Shown: positions 27,280 to 36,712 of the stretch, piece by piece
Layout: each line of letters begins with the position of its first letter
How positions within the stretch are numbered: position 1 is the stretch's first letter
Assembly (NCBI GenBank): GCA_016703945.1
Contig: JADJBC010000003.1
Coordinates: 200,905 to 264,904 of the forward strand
Length of the DNA stretch: 64,000 nt
Reading direction: 5' to 3'
From: Candidatus Aalborgicola danicus
GTDB taxonomy: Bacteria; Pseudomonadota; Gammaproteobacteria; Burkholderiales; Burkholderiaceae_C
Notes under the pieces: model-generated
Seen by the model: only the letters and a program-made list of their open reading frames with translations
What the model was told of the DNA's origin: nothing
Databases searched by the model: none
Program-made: the position numbers and the translations under genes

Positions 27280-27766
27280 GCTATCCCCATTACCGCGGCC
27301 CGACAGAGCTTCAGCCACCACTGCAGGTACCGCCACCGAATGCGCGCCGGCGCGCCGGCAGGTGTCAATGCACGCCGGCCAACAACGCCGCATTCCCCCC
27401 CGCCGCAGTCGTGTTGACCGTGATGGTCTGCTCGGCGCAGAAGCGGTACAGGTAGTGCGGGCCGCCGGCCTTGGGCCCGGTGCCGGACAGGCCTTCCCCA
27501 CCAAACGGCTGCACCCCCACGACCGCGCCGATCATGTTGCGGTTGATGTACACGTTGCCGATGTGGGCAGCGTGCGCCAGTGCCTGGGCGCGGCTGTCGA
27601 TGCGGGTCTGGATGCCTATGGTCAGGCCATAGCCCAGCGCGTTGACCTGGTTGATGACATCGGCCGGCTCGCCGCCCCAGCGCACCACCTGCAACACCGG
27701 GCCGAAGATTTCGGCCTTGACGTCGGCAATGTTGGCCACCTCGAAGGCGTGCGGTGTGATCAGGTT

Positions 27767-27810
27767 TGCTACAGTTTTAGTAGCTGCTTGCGCAGGTTCT
27801 GCGGGGGCTA
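27767..27810 (+). repeat. 44-nt dispersed palindromic element, copy A (inside putA)
   Basis: Pattern TGCTA, 9 nt, TAGCTGC, 14 nt, CGGGGGCT. The first part is an inverted repeat GCTA/TAGC. It is read antisense to putA but adds no stop, and encodes part of a low-complexity alanine/proline-rich stretch between conserved aldehyde-dehydrogenase blocks. Confidence 0.7.
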
Positions 27811-29734
27811 GCAGCACTTTTGACTCTTGCTTCAGGCGTTGGATGTGGCGGTAGATGTTGTCAAAAGCCTCAGTGTCAATGACCGGCCCGACGTCGGTGG
27901 CGATGTCTGAAGTGTCGCCCACCACCAGTTCTCTGGCAGCACCCTGCAACATCTCGATGACGCCATCGGCTATTGCTGCGTGCACGCACAACAGGCGCAG
28001 CGCGGAGCAGCGCTGGCCCGCCGAGCGGAAAGCACTTTGCACCACCGCGTCCACCACCTGTTCGGGCAGGGCGCTGGAATCTACCAGCATGGCGTTGATG
28101 CCCCCGGTCTCGGCGATCAGCGGGACGATCGGGCCGTCTTTGGCGGCCAAGGCGCGGTTGATGATCTTGGCCACTTGGGTGGAGCCGGTGAACACCACAC
28201 CGGCCACGCCGGGTTGCGCCACCAAGGCGGCACCCACGGTTTCACCGGCGCCGTGCATCAGCTGCAGGGCGTCAGTGGGCACACCGGCGGCATGTAACAA
28301 CTGCACGGCAACCAAAGCCACACCCGGTGTTTGTTCAGCGGGTTTGGCCAGCACGGTGTTGCCTGTGGCCAGCGCCGCCGCAACCTGGCCGGCAAAAATC
28401 GCCAGCGGGAAGTTCCACGGGCTGATGCACACCCACACGCCGCGTGCGGTGAGAGACAGGGTATTGGACTCGCCAGTCACGCCAAAGTTGTGGCCCGCCA
28501 GCGCGGCGGGCGCGCCGTGAACCTGTGGCATGGCCAGCGGCTGCATGATGCGCTGGGCTTCATCGGCGTAGTAACGCAGAAAGTCGACCGCTTCGCGCAC
28601 CTCGCTGACGGCATCACCCCAGGTCTTGTGGGCTTCCTTGACCAAAAGCGCGCAGAACATCGGGGTCTGCTCCAGCATGGTGTCAGCCGCGCGGCGCAGG
28701 ATGGCGGCGCGCTCGGCTACCGGCGTCTGGCTCCAGGCCTTCTGGCTGGCCGCGCAGGCTGCAAAGGCGCTGGCCGTGTTACGGGTGTCGAACTCGACAA
28801 CTACGGGCACCGGTGTACTGGCCAGCGCGGACAGCAAGGGCTCGCGCATGCTGGGTACGGTCAAATCCAACCCGGTGCTGTTCTTGCGGGCTCCGGGATG
28901 GATGCCAAACAGGTCCGGAGGCAATGGTAGTGACGGGTGGGGCTCCAGACGCAGGGGAGACGTCAACAGGTCTTGCATGTCCACCGTGGGGTCGGCCATC
29001 TGGTGCACAAAAGACGAATTGGCGCCGTTCTCCAGCAGACGGCGCACCAGGTAGGCCAGCAGGTCGCGGTGCGCACCGACCGGCGCGTACACGCGGCACG
29101 CCACCAAGGGGTTTTTCAGCACCTCGCGGTACACGCCCTCGCCCATGCCGTGCAGGCGCTGCAGCTCAAAGGGCGCGCCGGTGCGCGCGGCCATTTGCAG
29201 GATGGCGGCGATGGTGGCGGCGTTGTGGGTGGCGAACTGCGGGTAGATGGCGTCCGGCACGTCCAGCAGCGCGCGGGCGCAGGACAGGTAGGACACGTCC
29301 GTGTGGTGCTTGTGGGTGAACACAGGGTAATGCGGCAGACCGTACTCCTGGGCACGCTTGATCTCGGCGTCCCAATACGCACCCTTGACCAGACGGCACA
29401 TCAGGCGCACCTGGTAGCGTCGGGCCAGCGCGGTGACGAAATCAATGAGTTCCAGCGAGCGCGTCTGGTAGGTCTGCATGGCCATACCAAAGCCGCGCCA
29501 CTGCGGGCAGTGTTGCCGCCACTTTGGCAATCAGTGCCTCCAGCACTTCCAGCGTCAGCTCCTGGCGCTCGACCTCTTCCGCGTCAATGGTCAGGTTGAT
29601 GTTGGCCCTTGCCGCCCGCTCGCACAGGCTCCAGACGCGGGGCACCAGTTCCGCCAAAACGCGGTGGCTTTGTGCGTCTTCAAAACGTGGGTGCAGGGCG
29701 CTTAGCTTGATAGAGATACCATCATTTTGTTCGA

Positions 29735-29778
29735 TAGCCCCCGTCTTGCTTGCGTGAGCAGCTATTGATTCAATAGCA
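29735..29778 (-). repeat. 44-nt dispersed palindromic element, copy B (inside putA)
   Basis: The same pattern and spacing as copy A, here in the sense orientation of putA. It encodes a stretch (SIAAHASKTGA) just before the conserved ISIKLSALHP block, where other PutA proteins have a short variable loop. Confidence 0.7.
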
Positions 29779-30507
29779 TCTGTGTAGCTCTTCAAGTAAC
29801 GTTGGGCGTCCGCATCGGTGCGGGCGCCCTCTCCCAGCATGTCGTAGGAGTATCTGAGCGTATTCGACTTCTTGCGTGCTGCGTCCGCCTCGTGCTGCGC
29901 CTCCTTCATGGTCTGGCCCAGCACAAACTGGCGTCCCAGCAACTGCACAGCGCGCAAGGTGGCGGCCACGACGGTCTTGGCCCCCAGCTTGGCCATCAAG
30001 CCGGGTTCAGCCTTCGGTCCCGCGCCGGTTTGGGGATCGGGCAGGAAGTGTTTGGACATGGCAATCGCGGTGCTGGACAGGCGCGACAACACCTTGTCGC
30101 CGCTGCCATCAAAGTCGGCGCGGCCCAGTTGGTCGGCGGTCAATGCAATGGCGGTCTCGGCATCGGGCACGCGCAACAGCGCCTCGGCCAGGCGCATCAG
30201 GGCCAAACCTTCGGCGCTGGAGATCGGGTATTCCTTGAGCAGGCTCTCCATGGCCCAAAACGGCGGCGGGTTGTCGCGCACGGACTGCACCCAGGGCGTG
30301 GCGGCACGAGCGGCTGCGGCCCAGTCCAACGACTGGCTGATGCTTTGCAGATGGCGGGCCACCACTTCGGCCTCGGGACGGTAGGGGAAAGGCAGGCGTT
30401 GGGCGACGGGCATGGTGGTCTCCGGTTTCTTCTTTTCGGGTTTGTTGGGCAAACTAAAGTCGAACAGCGCTTCAGTTGACTAAGTCGCTATGGTCTTTGA
30501 ATTTGTG

Positions 30508-30520
30508 GTGAATTTCTCAC
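30508..30520. promoter_or_regulatory. Possible Lrp/PutR operator upstream of putA
   Basis: GTGA-AATTTC-TCAC-like partial palindrome in an AT-rich stretch (30,508–30,530) between putA and the divergent Lrp-type gene. Lrp-family regulators bind such degenerate AT-rich palindromes. Position and composition are the only support. Confidence 0.35.
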
Positions 30521-30585
30521 TAAAATTTTGCCTTTCGCTGGTTGTTTGTTTCATGATGCATCGCTTACGAGTTGGGGTTGTGCCT

Positions 30586-30661
30586 GCCAAGGTGGGCAAA
30601 GCCGGGGGCCTCATCAGTCCTGCTGGCCAGCAAATCGGCCCCCGGCCTTGCCCACCTTGGC
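30586..30661. repeat. Long inverted repeat 1, putA–regulator intergenic region
   Basis: Two 25-nt arms (30586–30610 and 30637–30661) with one mismatch and a 26-nt spacer. The arms are very GC-rich (GCCAAGGTGGGC…GGGGGCC). No T-run follows, so it is not a plain terminator. Confidence 0.8.
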
Positions 30662-30756
30662 GAGAACAGGCGCAATGGATACGCCGGCACCAAATGCAGA
30701 TACCAACGGGATGAATACACCTTTGACTCCGCTACCGAACGCCTATCTATCCGCCA

Positions 30757-30834
30757 CAGAGGTTTGGGTAGGGCTGACCGCCGATTTCTGCGCGTTTCGG
30801 CAGCATGAGGCGGTCAGCCCTACCCAAACCTCTG
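30757..30834. repeat. Long perfect inverted repeat 2, putA–regulator intergenic region
   Basis: Two perfect 26-nt arms (30757–30782 and 30809–30834) with a 26-nt spacer. The arms begin CAGAGGTTTGGGTAGGGC. It ends 26 bases before the ribosome-binding site of the Lrp-type gene. The whole 422-base gap (30,453–30,874) holds these two hairpins, the AT-rich putative operator and no recognisable gene. Confidence 0.85.
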
Positions 30835-30874
30835 CTCCACATAAGACAGCGTGAAACACGGGAGGACCCAGAAC

Positions 30875-31351
30875 ATGACCAGCACCCCAACAGACCTGGA
30901 CCGCATAGACCTCAAAATCCTCAAGTGCCTGCAGGCAGACGGCCGAATCTCCAACCTGAAATTGGCTGAAGCCGTGGCTCTTTCCCCCACCGCCGTGCTG
31001 GCCAGGGTGCAACGCCTCACCAAAGACGGCTACATCCTGGGTTATGAAGCCCGCCTGAACCCGCTCAAGCTTGGCGCCGGCATGATGGTATTTGTCGAAG
31101 TGTTGCTGGACCGCACCACCCCCAACGTATTCGAAGCCTTCAAAGCCGCTGTGCAAGTGCGCGGCGAAATCATGGAGTGCCACATGGTGGCCGGTGGTTT
31201 TGACTACCTGCTCAAGACCCGCATGGCCGACATGGCGGCCTACCGGGACTTTGCCGGCACCGTGTTGTGGCAACTGCCCGGGGTGCGCGAAACCCGCACC
31301 TACCCGGTGATGGAAGAAGTCAAAAACACGACCCAGTTGACGCTGGGTTAG
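30875..31351 (+). CDS. Lrp/AsnC-family regulator, probable proline-utilisation activator
   Basis: 158 residues: an N-terminal AsnC-type HTH (DLKILKCLQADGRISNLKLAE, then LSPTAVLARVQRL) and a C-terminal RAM ligand-binding domain with the VAGGFDYLLK strand. The length and layout match Lrp-like activators that respond to proline and control putA (PutR in Rhizobium and Agrobacterium). Divergent placement from a putA without its own DNA-binding domain supports that role. GGAGG precedes ATG 30875 by nine bases. Confidence 0.85.
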   Translation: MTSTPTDLDRIDLKILKCLQADGRISNLKLAEAVALSPTAVLARVQRLTKDGYILGYEARLNPLKLGAGMMVFVEVLLDRTTPNVFEAFKAAVQVRGEIMECHMVAGGFDYLLKTRMADMAAYRDFAGTVLWQLPGVRETRTYPVMEEVKNTTQLTLG

Positions 31352-31387
31352 CGTCGCAAGGTATGTATCAGCCCTGTTACATTGACC

Positions 31388-31417
31388 GTGACTGCGGCCA
31401 AAACCGGTGCCTATAAT
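31388..31417 (+). promoter_or_regulatory. Putative sigma-70 promoter for the secreted-protein/kinase operon
   Basis: A perfect TATAAT at 31412–31417 with GTGACT (four of six to consensus) 18 bases upstream. It lies about 100 bases before the first gene of the CsgG-like/Ser-Thr kinase run. Confidence 0.45.
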
Positions 31418-31517
31418 GCCCTCGAAGGAAGGCCGACCCAGCCCGTTGCAGGGTCCGGTGCTTCAAATTCCAGACGCACCCGTTTACGATTTGTTCCTTT
31501 TTGCGGACCCACATCCT

Positions 31518-32165
31518 ATGCGCCACGCAGTCATCGTTTTGCTAGCCGGTATGGCCATGTGTGGTGCCGTTGCGGCCCAGGGTTTCAAGTTCTCCAACGA
31601 CGAGTCCAACAATCAGGCGCAAGAGGCCGACCGGCAGGCAAAGGTGCAGTCCCTGCTGGCCAGCCCATGCCGGGCAAGGATCAAGAACCAGAAAATCATG
31701 GTGTTGATCGGTGAGAACAGCAATGGAATGGTCCAGGCGGCGCAGTCCAGCTACAGCGGTCACTTCGACGCCCTCAATGCGCGTTTGCAGGGCCTGGGGC
31801 TCAAGACCTATACCCAGGCGCAAATCAAGGCCCAGATTGCGCAGGCCGAAATTGACGCCTACTTCAAGAACAACCCCGACGCGGCCCTGAGCGCGTCCAA
31901 ACGACTGTCGGCCCAATACATTCTGCGCGGACTCATCACCAGCGAAACCGGTTACAACACCGTCGCGCGCGTCAACCAGGTCACGATTCGCATGAACTTC
32001 ACGCTGACCGATGCCAACGGACGGGTGCTGTCCCAAACCCAGGCCGAGAATGCCAGTTATTCAGGCGCTGACACATCCGGCATGGCGTTGACGCTGATCG
32101 GCGAAAAAGCGGACGAAGTGGTTGCGCAGTTGTACAGTGACTACTGCCGGGCGGCCGGTTCCTAG
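31518..32165 (+). CDS. Secreted protein of unknown function, first in kinase operon
   Basis: 215 residues with a clear signal peptide (MRHAVIVLLAGMAMCGAVAAQ). The mature part begins with a charged stretch and then a domain with VMVLIGENSNG-like strands, a predicted helix rich in Q and A, and SAQYILRGLIT followed by VTIRMNFTLTDANGRVLSQTQ. The strand pattern resembles the periplasmic CsgG/LpoB-type nucleotide-binding-like fold, but similarity is too weak to assign. ATG 31518 is selected because the signal peptide starts there. It is followed 65 bases later by a CsgG-like protein and then the Ser/Thr kinase. Confidence 0.65.
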   Translation: MRHAVIVLLAGMAMCGAVAAQGFKFSNDESNNQAQEADRQAKVQSLLASPCRARIKNQKIMVLIGENSNGMVQAAQSSYSGHFDALNARLQGLGLKTYTQAQIKAQIAQAEIDAYFKNNPDAALSASKRLSAQYILRGLITSETGYNTVARVNQVTIRMNFTLTDANGRVLSQTQAENASYSGADTSGMALTLIGEKADEVVAQLYSDYCRAAGS

Positions 32166-32230
32166 TTCCTGCGGGGTGCGGGCCTGTTGATACCAAGGCC
32201 GGATTCAATAATTTTTTTGGAGAAAAAGTG

Positions 32231-33052
32231 ATGAGCCAATCGTTCAAAACATTCAAGGCGGGCGCAATCTGTGCACTGCTGGCACTTGCCGCAGCAGGTG
32301 CTGCCGTTCAGGCGCAGCCCAGTTTCGGCAATCCCTCGCCGACGGCTGGCAGCTCCACATCCGACAAAGCCAACTCCGCAGCCGACGCAGCCGCCTACCA
32401 AGAGGTGGAATACACCAACAAGAACAAACGCGGGCCGGCACTGATCGTCATTCCCGGCGAGATCAAGAGCAACAACGCCAGCTTCACGCAGCGCTTCCTG
32501 CCCAACAATATTGCAGACTTTGCCGAGCTAGAGCTGTCGCAGGCCAACTTCCCGGTGCTGGAGCGCACCAACCTGGGCCCCCTAGTGAACGAGATTTCGC
32601 TCGCCTACAACCTGGGTGACCCTCAAGCCGCCCGCAAAACCATGCAAATGGGCAAGCTGAAAACCACCAAGTGGATTCTCAAGTTCGACATCCTGAAAGC
32701 CGAACAGATTGCCGAAAACAAGAAGGGCTTTGACGGACGCGCCGTGGGCAGTCTGTTGTCCATTTTTGGTGGCGGCAGCATGGCGGGTTCTGCCGCTGGC
32801 ACGGTCGCAGGATCAGTCCAGACCGGCGACGCCACCGGTGTTTGGCTAATCGGCATGCGTTACAAGATCATGGATGCCAACACCACCGAGCAGGTGGCCC
32901 AGGGTTACAAGGACCTGAAGATGGAAGTGGGCGCCACCTCAACCAGCGTGATGGGGGTGTCTGAGTCAGCCAAGGGTGGCGTGGGCCTGGACACCATGGT
33001 GCAACGCCTGGTGCAGACCCTGGTCTGGGACATTGACTCCAAACACAAATGA
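32231..33052 (+). CDS. CsgG-like secreted/outer-membrane assembly protein
   Basis: 273 residues with a signal peptide (TFKAGAICALLALAAAGAAVQA). The body resembles the CsgG family: an opening strand (ALIVIPGEI), a SFTQRFLPNNIADFAELELSQ helix, FPVLERTNLGPLVNEI, a segment about acquisition of lineage (TTKWILKFDILKAEQ) and a glycine-rich loop (FGGGSMAGSAAGTVAGS) before IGMRYKIMDANTTEQV. CsgG proteins form secretion channels, but no lipobox cysteine is visible, so this may be a soluble relative. GGAG lies eight bases before ATG 32231. The stop overlaps the kinase start by four bases (ATGA), which argues for a shared function. Confidence 0.6.
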   Translation: MSQSFKTFKAGAICALLALAAAGAAVQAQPSFGNPSPTAGSSTSDKANSAADAAAYQEVEYTNKNKRGPALIVIPGEIKSNNASFTQRFLPNNIADFAELELSQANFPVLERTNLGPLVNEISLAYNLGDPQAARKTMQMGKLKTTKWILKFDILKAEQIAENKKGFDGRAVGSLLSIFGGGSMAGSAAGTVAGSVQTGDATGVWLIGMRYKIMDANTTEQVAQGYKDLKMEVGATSTSVMGVSESAKGGVGLDTMVQRLVQTLVWDIDSKHK

Positions 33053-35484
33053 CCGCCTTCACTCGCCTGGGCAAATACGCCATTCGCCGCGAGCTCGGCA
33101 AGGGCGCCATGGGTGTTGTGTACGAGGGTTTTGATCCGCTCATCGAGCGCACGGTAGCGATCAAGACAATCTTGCCGCAGCAGCTCAGCAGCGAAGAATC
33201 CAGCCATGTGCTGGCACGTTTCAAACGCGAGGCACAGGCGGCCGGCCGCCTGAACCACCCTGGCATCGTGGCGGTCTACGATTACGGCGAGGAGATCGCC
33301 GACGAAGACCACACCATGGTGGCGGGCGAGGGTGCCAGCCAGGCACGCCAGCGTGTGGCCTATATCGCCATGGAGTTTGTCAAAGGCCGTGAGTTGCGTG
33401 ACTTCTTTGAAGCCAACGAGCGTTTTGCACTGAAAGACGTGGAACGCCTGATGGGCGAAATTCTGGATGCCCTGGCCCACGCCCACGCCCACGGCGTGGT
33501 GCACCGCGACATGAAGCCCGCCAATTTGATTGTGCTGGCGGACGGCAAAGTCAAGGTAGCCGATTTTGGTATTGCGCGCGTCGAAAAATCCGAGCTGACC
33601 CAGGTGGGCACCGTCATGGGCACACCCGCCTATATGTCGCCCGAACAATTCATGGGGCAACCGGTGGACGGGCGCACCGACATTTTTTCCTGCGGCGTGA
33701 TCTTGTACCAGTTCCTCACGGGCGAAAAACCGTTCACTGGCAATTCAACCACCATCATGTACAAGGTGTTGCATGAGGAGCCCCTGGCACCCTCGCTGCT
33801 GAATGTGGCGCTGCCTGCCGCGTTCGATGCGGTGGTGAAAAAGGCCATGGCCAAGAACCCGGATGAGCGTTACCAGACGGCACAGGAATTTGCGCAGGCC
33901 ATCAAAACGACTTTGAGCGCCGCGCCAAGCGCCGCACCGTCTGTGGACCCCGACCGTACCGAACTCAGCATTGCCCCGGTGGCGCCTACCGCCGCTGTGG
34001 CGCGACCTGCACCGGCAGCCCCAAGCGTGACGTCCAAGGCGAACCCGCCACCCGCACCCGCTGCGGCGACGGACTCACCGGCGGCAGCCACTTCCACTGA
34101 GAAGAAAAACAAATCCAGCGTCGCGCTGATTGCCGCTGTTGTGGCGGGCTTTGCTGTGGTTGGTATTGGCGGATATGTGGCCTTGCGCGGTGACAGCGGT
34201 GGCGGCGCGTCTTCTGTGGCACAAGCCCCTTCCACCCCCGTTGCCTCAAGCGCTGCGACGCCTGCGACTCCCGTGGTGGCGCCCCCGGCGGAGCCGGCTC
34301 TGGAGCCCGGCACCATGGTCATCAGTGCGCTGGGCCTGGTGGACCCCAAAGACGCACGTTTTAATGGCGACGCCAACGCCGCACGCACGGAATCGCGCGC
34401 GGACGCCATGCGCCAATTGGTCGAGAAAGCCGTGGCGCTGTATGTGCAAAAAGACTCCCTGAACAAAAACTATGCGGTGCTGGACCGCAAGTTGTTGTCG
34501 CAACCCGGTGCCTTCATCAAAACCGTCATGCAGGAAGGTGCAACCGCCACCAGTCAGGACGGCTTGATCGAGACTGAGGCCCGTGCCGTGGTACGGGTGC
34601 GTGACGTGCAGAAGTCGCTGAACCAGTTGTCCAAGGAAGAACGCATCGAGTTCATCCGCAACAATGGGGACCCCAAGGTGTCCGTGCTGATGGCCATTCG
34701 CAATGCCGACACAACACAAGCCTTGCCACCCGAGCGTTCCATGCTGGCGGAAAATGTGCTCAAGGAACGGATCAAGTCCTTTGGTTTCAGGGTCTGGTCA
34801 GCGACTGGTGAAGTGCCAGCTGCAGCCAAAATACAGGGTCCCGATTTCCAGATCGAAGGCGAGGTCAAGGTCAAGGTGTTGTCTGCCAAACTGCCGGCCT
34901 CCGGCCTGACCATTACCAAGACGGCACTCACGTCCTGGACCGTCAAGGCCATCGACAAGGCCAGTGGCGAAGAGGTCTATCTCAACACGGTGCATCCGGC
35001 CGGCAAGAGCTGGGCCAGTGAAGACTTGGCGTTGGCCGAAATTGGGAAGATGGTGGGTGATGAGTTCTCCAAGAATTTTTTCCTGGACCATTTCAACGTC
35101 AGCGCACAAAAGGTCAACTTGAACATCGCGGGGTTGCCCGACGCCGAAAGCGCCAAGCTGGTATTGCGTGAATTGCGTGGTTTTCGCCAGGTGCTCGACG
35201 CCCAGCCCGCTGCTGACAACGGCAAGTACCAGTTGCAACTGCCCGATGGAAATGCCAGTGATTTGATCAATGACGGCGTGCTGAAACCCCTCAATGCCAA
35301 ACTCGGGCAGGATTGTTTTGCGCTGGCGGGCGCCAGTGGCTCGGATGTGAACGTCAGTTTCTCGGCCAGCTGTGCCGAGGCTGCGGTGCGTAGCAAGTTC
35401 ACCAGCCAGCCTTTGGCCGGCCTGCAATCGGCGCCCGGAGCGCGAGGGAAGTTACTGGGCAAAGCCGCAAAGAACAGCACCTGA
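33049..35484 (+). CDS. Membrane Ser/Thr protein kinase with periplasmic C-terminal domain
   Basis: 811 residues. A Hanks-type kinase occupies about residues 8–285: glycine loop GKGAMG, VAIK lysine at about 39, HRDMKPAN at 152–159, DFG at 172–174, then SPEQF. A proline/alanine-rich linker leads to one transmembrane helix (about 357–379). The C-terminal 430 residues are extracytoplasmic, with a repeated-strand domain (LGLVDPKDARFNGDANAARTESRADAMRQ) that looks like the FlgT/LPP20-type fold. The protein could sense envelope state and phosphorylate cytoplasmic targets. It is the third gene of its operon and converges on the cyclase-FHA gene. Confidence 0.88.
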   Translation: MTAFTRLGKYAIRRELGKGAMGVVYEGFDPLIERTVAIKTILPQQLSSEESSHVLARFKREAQAAGRLNHPGIVAVYDYGEEIADEDHTMVAGEGASQARQRVAYIAMEFVKGRELRDFFEANERFALKDVERLMGEILDALAHAHAHGVVHRDMKPANLIVLADGKVKVADFGIARVEKSELTQVGTVMGTPAYMSPEQFMGQPVDGRTDIFSCGVILYQFLTGEKPFTGNSTTIMYKVLHEEPLAPSLLNVALPAAFDAVVKKAMAKNPDERYQTAQEFAQAIKTTLSAAPSAAPSVDPDRTELSIAPVAPTAAVARPAPAAPSVTSKANPPPAPAAATDSPAAATSTEKKNKSSVALIAAVVAGFAVVGIGGYVALRGDSGGGASSVAQAPSTPVASSAATPATPVVAPPAEPALEPGTMVISALGLVDPKDARFNGDANAARTESRADAMRQLVEKAVALYVQKDSLNKNYAVLDRKLLSQPGAFIKTVMQEGATATSQDGLIETEARAVVRVRDVQKSLNQLSKEERIEFIRNNGDPKVSVLMAIRNADTTQALPPERSMLAENVLKERIKSFGFRVWSATGEVPAAAKIQGPDFQIEGEVKVKVLSAKLPASGLTITKTALTSWTVKAIDKASGEEVYLNTVHPAGKSWASEDLALAEIGKMVGDEFSKNFFLDHFNVSAQKVNLNIAGLPDAESAKLVLRELRGFRQVLDAQPAADNGKYQLQLPDGNASDLINDGVLKPLNAKLGQDCFALAGASGSDVNVSFSASCAEAAVRSKFTSQPLAGLQSAPGARGKLLGKAAKNST

Positions 35485-35548
35485 AATATGGCGCCCGCGC
35501 TGGCCGCTGCGCGTACTGCGCGGCCCGGCGACTCTTGGTACCGCCCGA

Positions 35549-36502
35549 TCAGCCCCGCACGGTGAAGGTCACGGTCTCGGTGTCCGCCAGGTCCACCGAG
35601 TGCCCAAATCCAATACGCCCGGTGCCGCGCAGCATCAGCTCTTCGCGCCGTAACACCACCTCGGGTTCATTGGGTATCGAAACAAAGGTGCCATTGGTGC
35701 TTTGGTCCACCAGAAAGAACTTGTCGCGGCGCCGTTCAATGCGGGCATGCTGGCGTGAGGCATTGCGGTCACTGATCACGATATTGCACTGCCCATCACG
35801 CCCCAGCACCACGCTGCCATGGTCCAGCTCCCAGGACTGCGTGGCGTGTTCGAGCAAAAGGGTAACGGCTTTGACGTTGAGCGCGATCGACGATGTCGAC
35901 ATCGTCAGCTCCTCACCCCCCTGCCATATCACTTCGCTGACGTCGACATCATCGCCCTTGCCCTTGACCGACAGGGCGGCAATATTGCGGGTGGACAAAC
36001 GCAGCATGGGCGACAGGCAGGCCACCGTGGCGCCAGTGGTAATGATTTGCATGCCCTTGGCCAGCCCGGCCATACGGGCGGCGACATTGACGGTGTCACC
36101 AAACACGTCGTTGTTCTCTTCGATCACCGGACCAAAGTGAAAACCCACGCGCACACTGCGCTTGACTTTGGACACCATGGGCAATGCCATGATTTTGTGG
36201 TGGATATCGGTCGCGGCCAGGCAGCCGTTGTCGGCGCTGGGCAACACACACATGATCTCGTCGCCGATGGTCTTGATGACCCGGCCACCGTATTGCTTGA
36301 CGACCAAGTCCATGGCGACCAGGCATTCATCGATCATCTGCTTGGCTTGGTCATCGCCAAAATTCTCGTAGAGCCGGGTGCTACCTACCACATCAGCAAA
36401 CAACACCGCCAACTGGGACGTTGGCCGTGTAGACGTGGTCAGGTTCAAGCCACCAGGGACAGTCTCTCCCGTCGCGGATTTTGGTAGGTCGATGTTTGCC
36501 AT
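35549..36502 (-). CDS. Class III nucleotidyl cyclase fused to an FHA domain
   Basis: 317 residues. The N-terminal cyclase (about 20–195) has FADVVGST and TIGDEIMCV supplying the metal aspartates, a lysine in VIKTIGDE and the VNVAAR motif. The C-terminal FHA domain (about 225–300) has LGRDGQ, SRQHARIE and STNGTFV, the residues that bind phosphothreonine. The product is presumably cAMP. FHA domains dock on phosphothreonine, so this protein may be recruited by the Ser/Thr kinase encoded convergently with it. ATG 36502 is preferred; 36595 is upstream with no conserved sequence. It is cytoplasmic. Confidence 0.85.
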   Translation of the reverse strand: MANIDLPKSATGETVPGGLNLTTSTRPTSQLAVLFADVVGSTRLYENFGDDQAKQMIDECLVAMDLVVKQYGGRVIKTIGDEIMCVLPSADNGCLAATDIHHKIMALPMVSKVKRSVRVGFHFGPVIEENNDVFGDTVNVAARMAGLAKGMQIITTGATVACLSPMLRLSTRNIAALSVKGKGDDVDVSEVIWQGGEELTMSTSSIALNVKAVTLLLEHATQSWELDHGSVVLGRDGQCNIVISDRNASRQHARIERRRDKFFLVDQSTNGTFVSIPNEPEVVLRREELMLRGTGRIGFGHSVDLADTETVTFTVRG

Positions 36503-36712
36503 AGCCCCAATGGATTTCAGCGCACTGCATGGCCCGTCACTGGGCGACAAGCGGAAGTACGCTGCTGTGGATTCTATACATGAGATCAAAGCCATCCGGA
36601 ATGGCCCCGTCAGAGCTTTTCACATCTGGCAGCACGGCAGGTCTTGTAAGTCTTCTGGTGATCCCCACATCCTAGAATCACGCTTTCCTTTTACTTCACT
36701 CACGAGGGCCGT

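Larger units (their letters stand above)
27365..30413 (-). pseudogene. putA: Bifunctional proline dehydrogenase / P5C dehydrogenase PutA, one frameshift
   Basis: About 1,015 codons when read through a single shift near 29,500 (between the ATLPAV and QWRGFG segments). The proline dehydrogenase half contains ISIKLSALHPRF and MCRLVKGAYWD; the aldehyde dehydrogenase half contains the glutamate in AETGGINAM and the catalytic cysteine in SAGQRCSALR. It oxidises proline to glutamate at the membrane using FAD and NAD. The N-terminal ribbon-helix-helix DNA-binding domain of E. coli PutA is absent, consistent with control by the divergent Lrp-type protein. ATG 30413 follows GGAG; upstream TTG codons are rejected. 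Two copies of a 44-nt palindromic repeat lie in-frame. Total length fits one extra base, so a sequencing indel is likely. Confidence 0.88.

Noticed and set aside
30757..30834. Reading the perfect inverted repeat as an intrinsic terminator
   Set aside because: The loop is 26 nt and no T-run follows on either strand.
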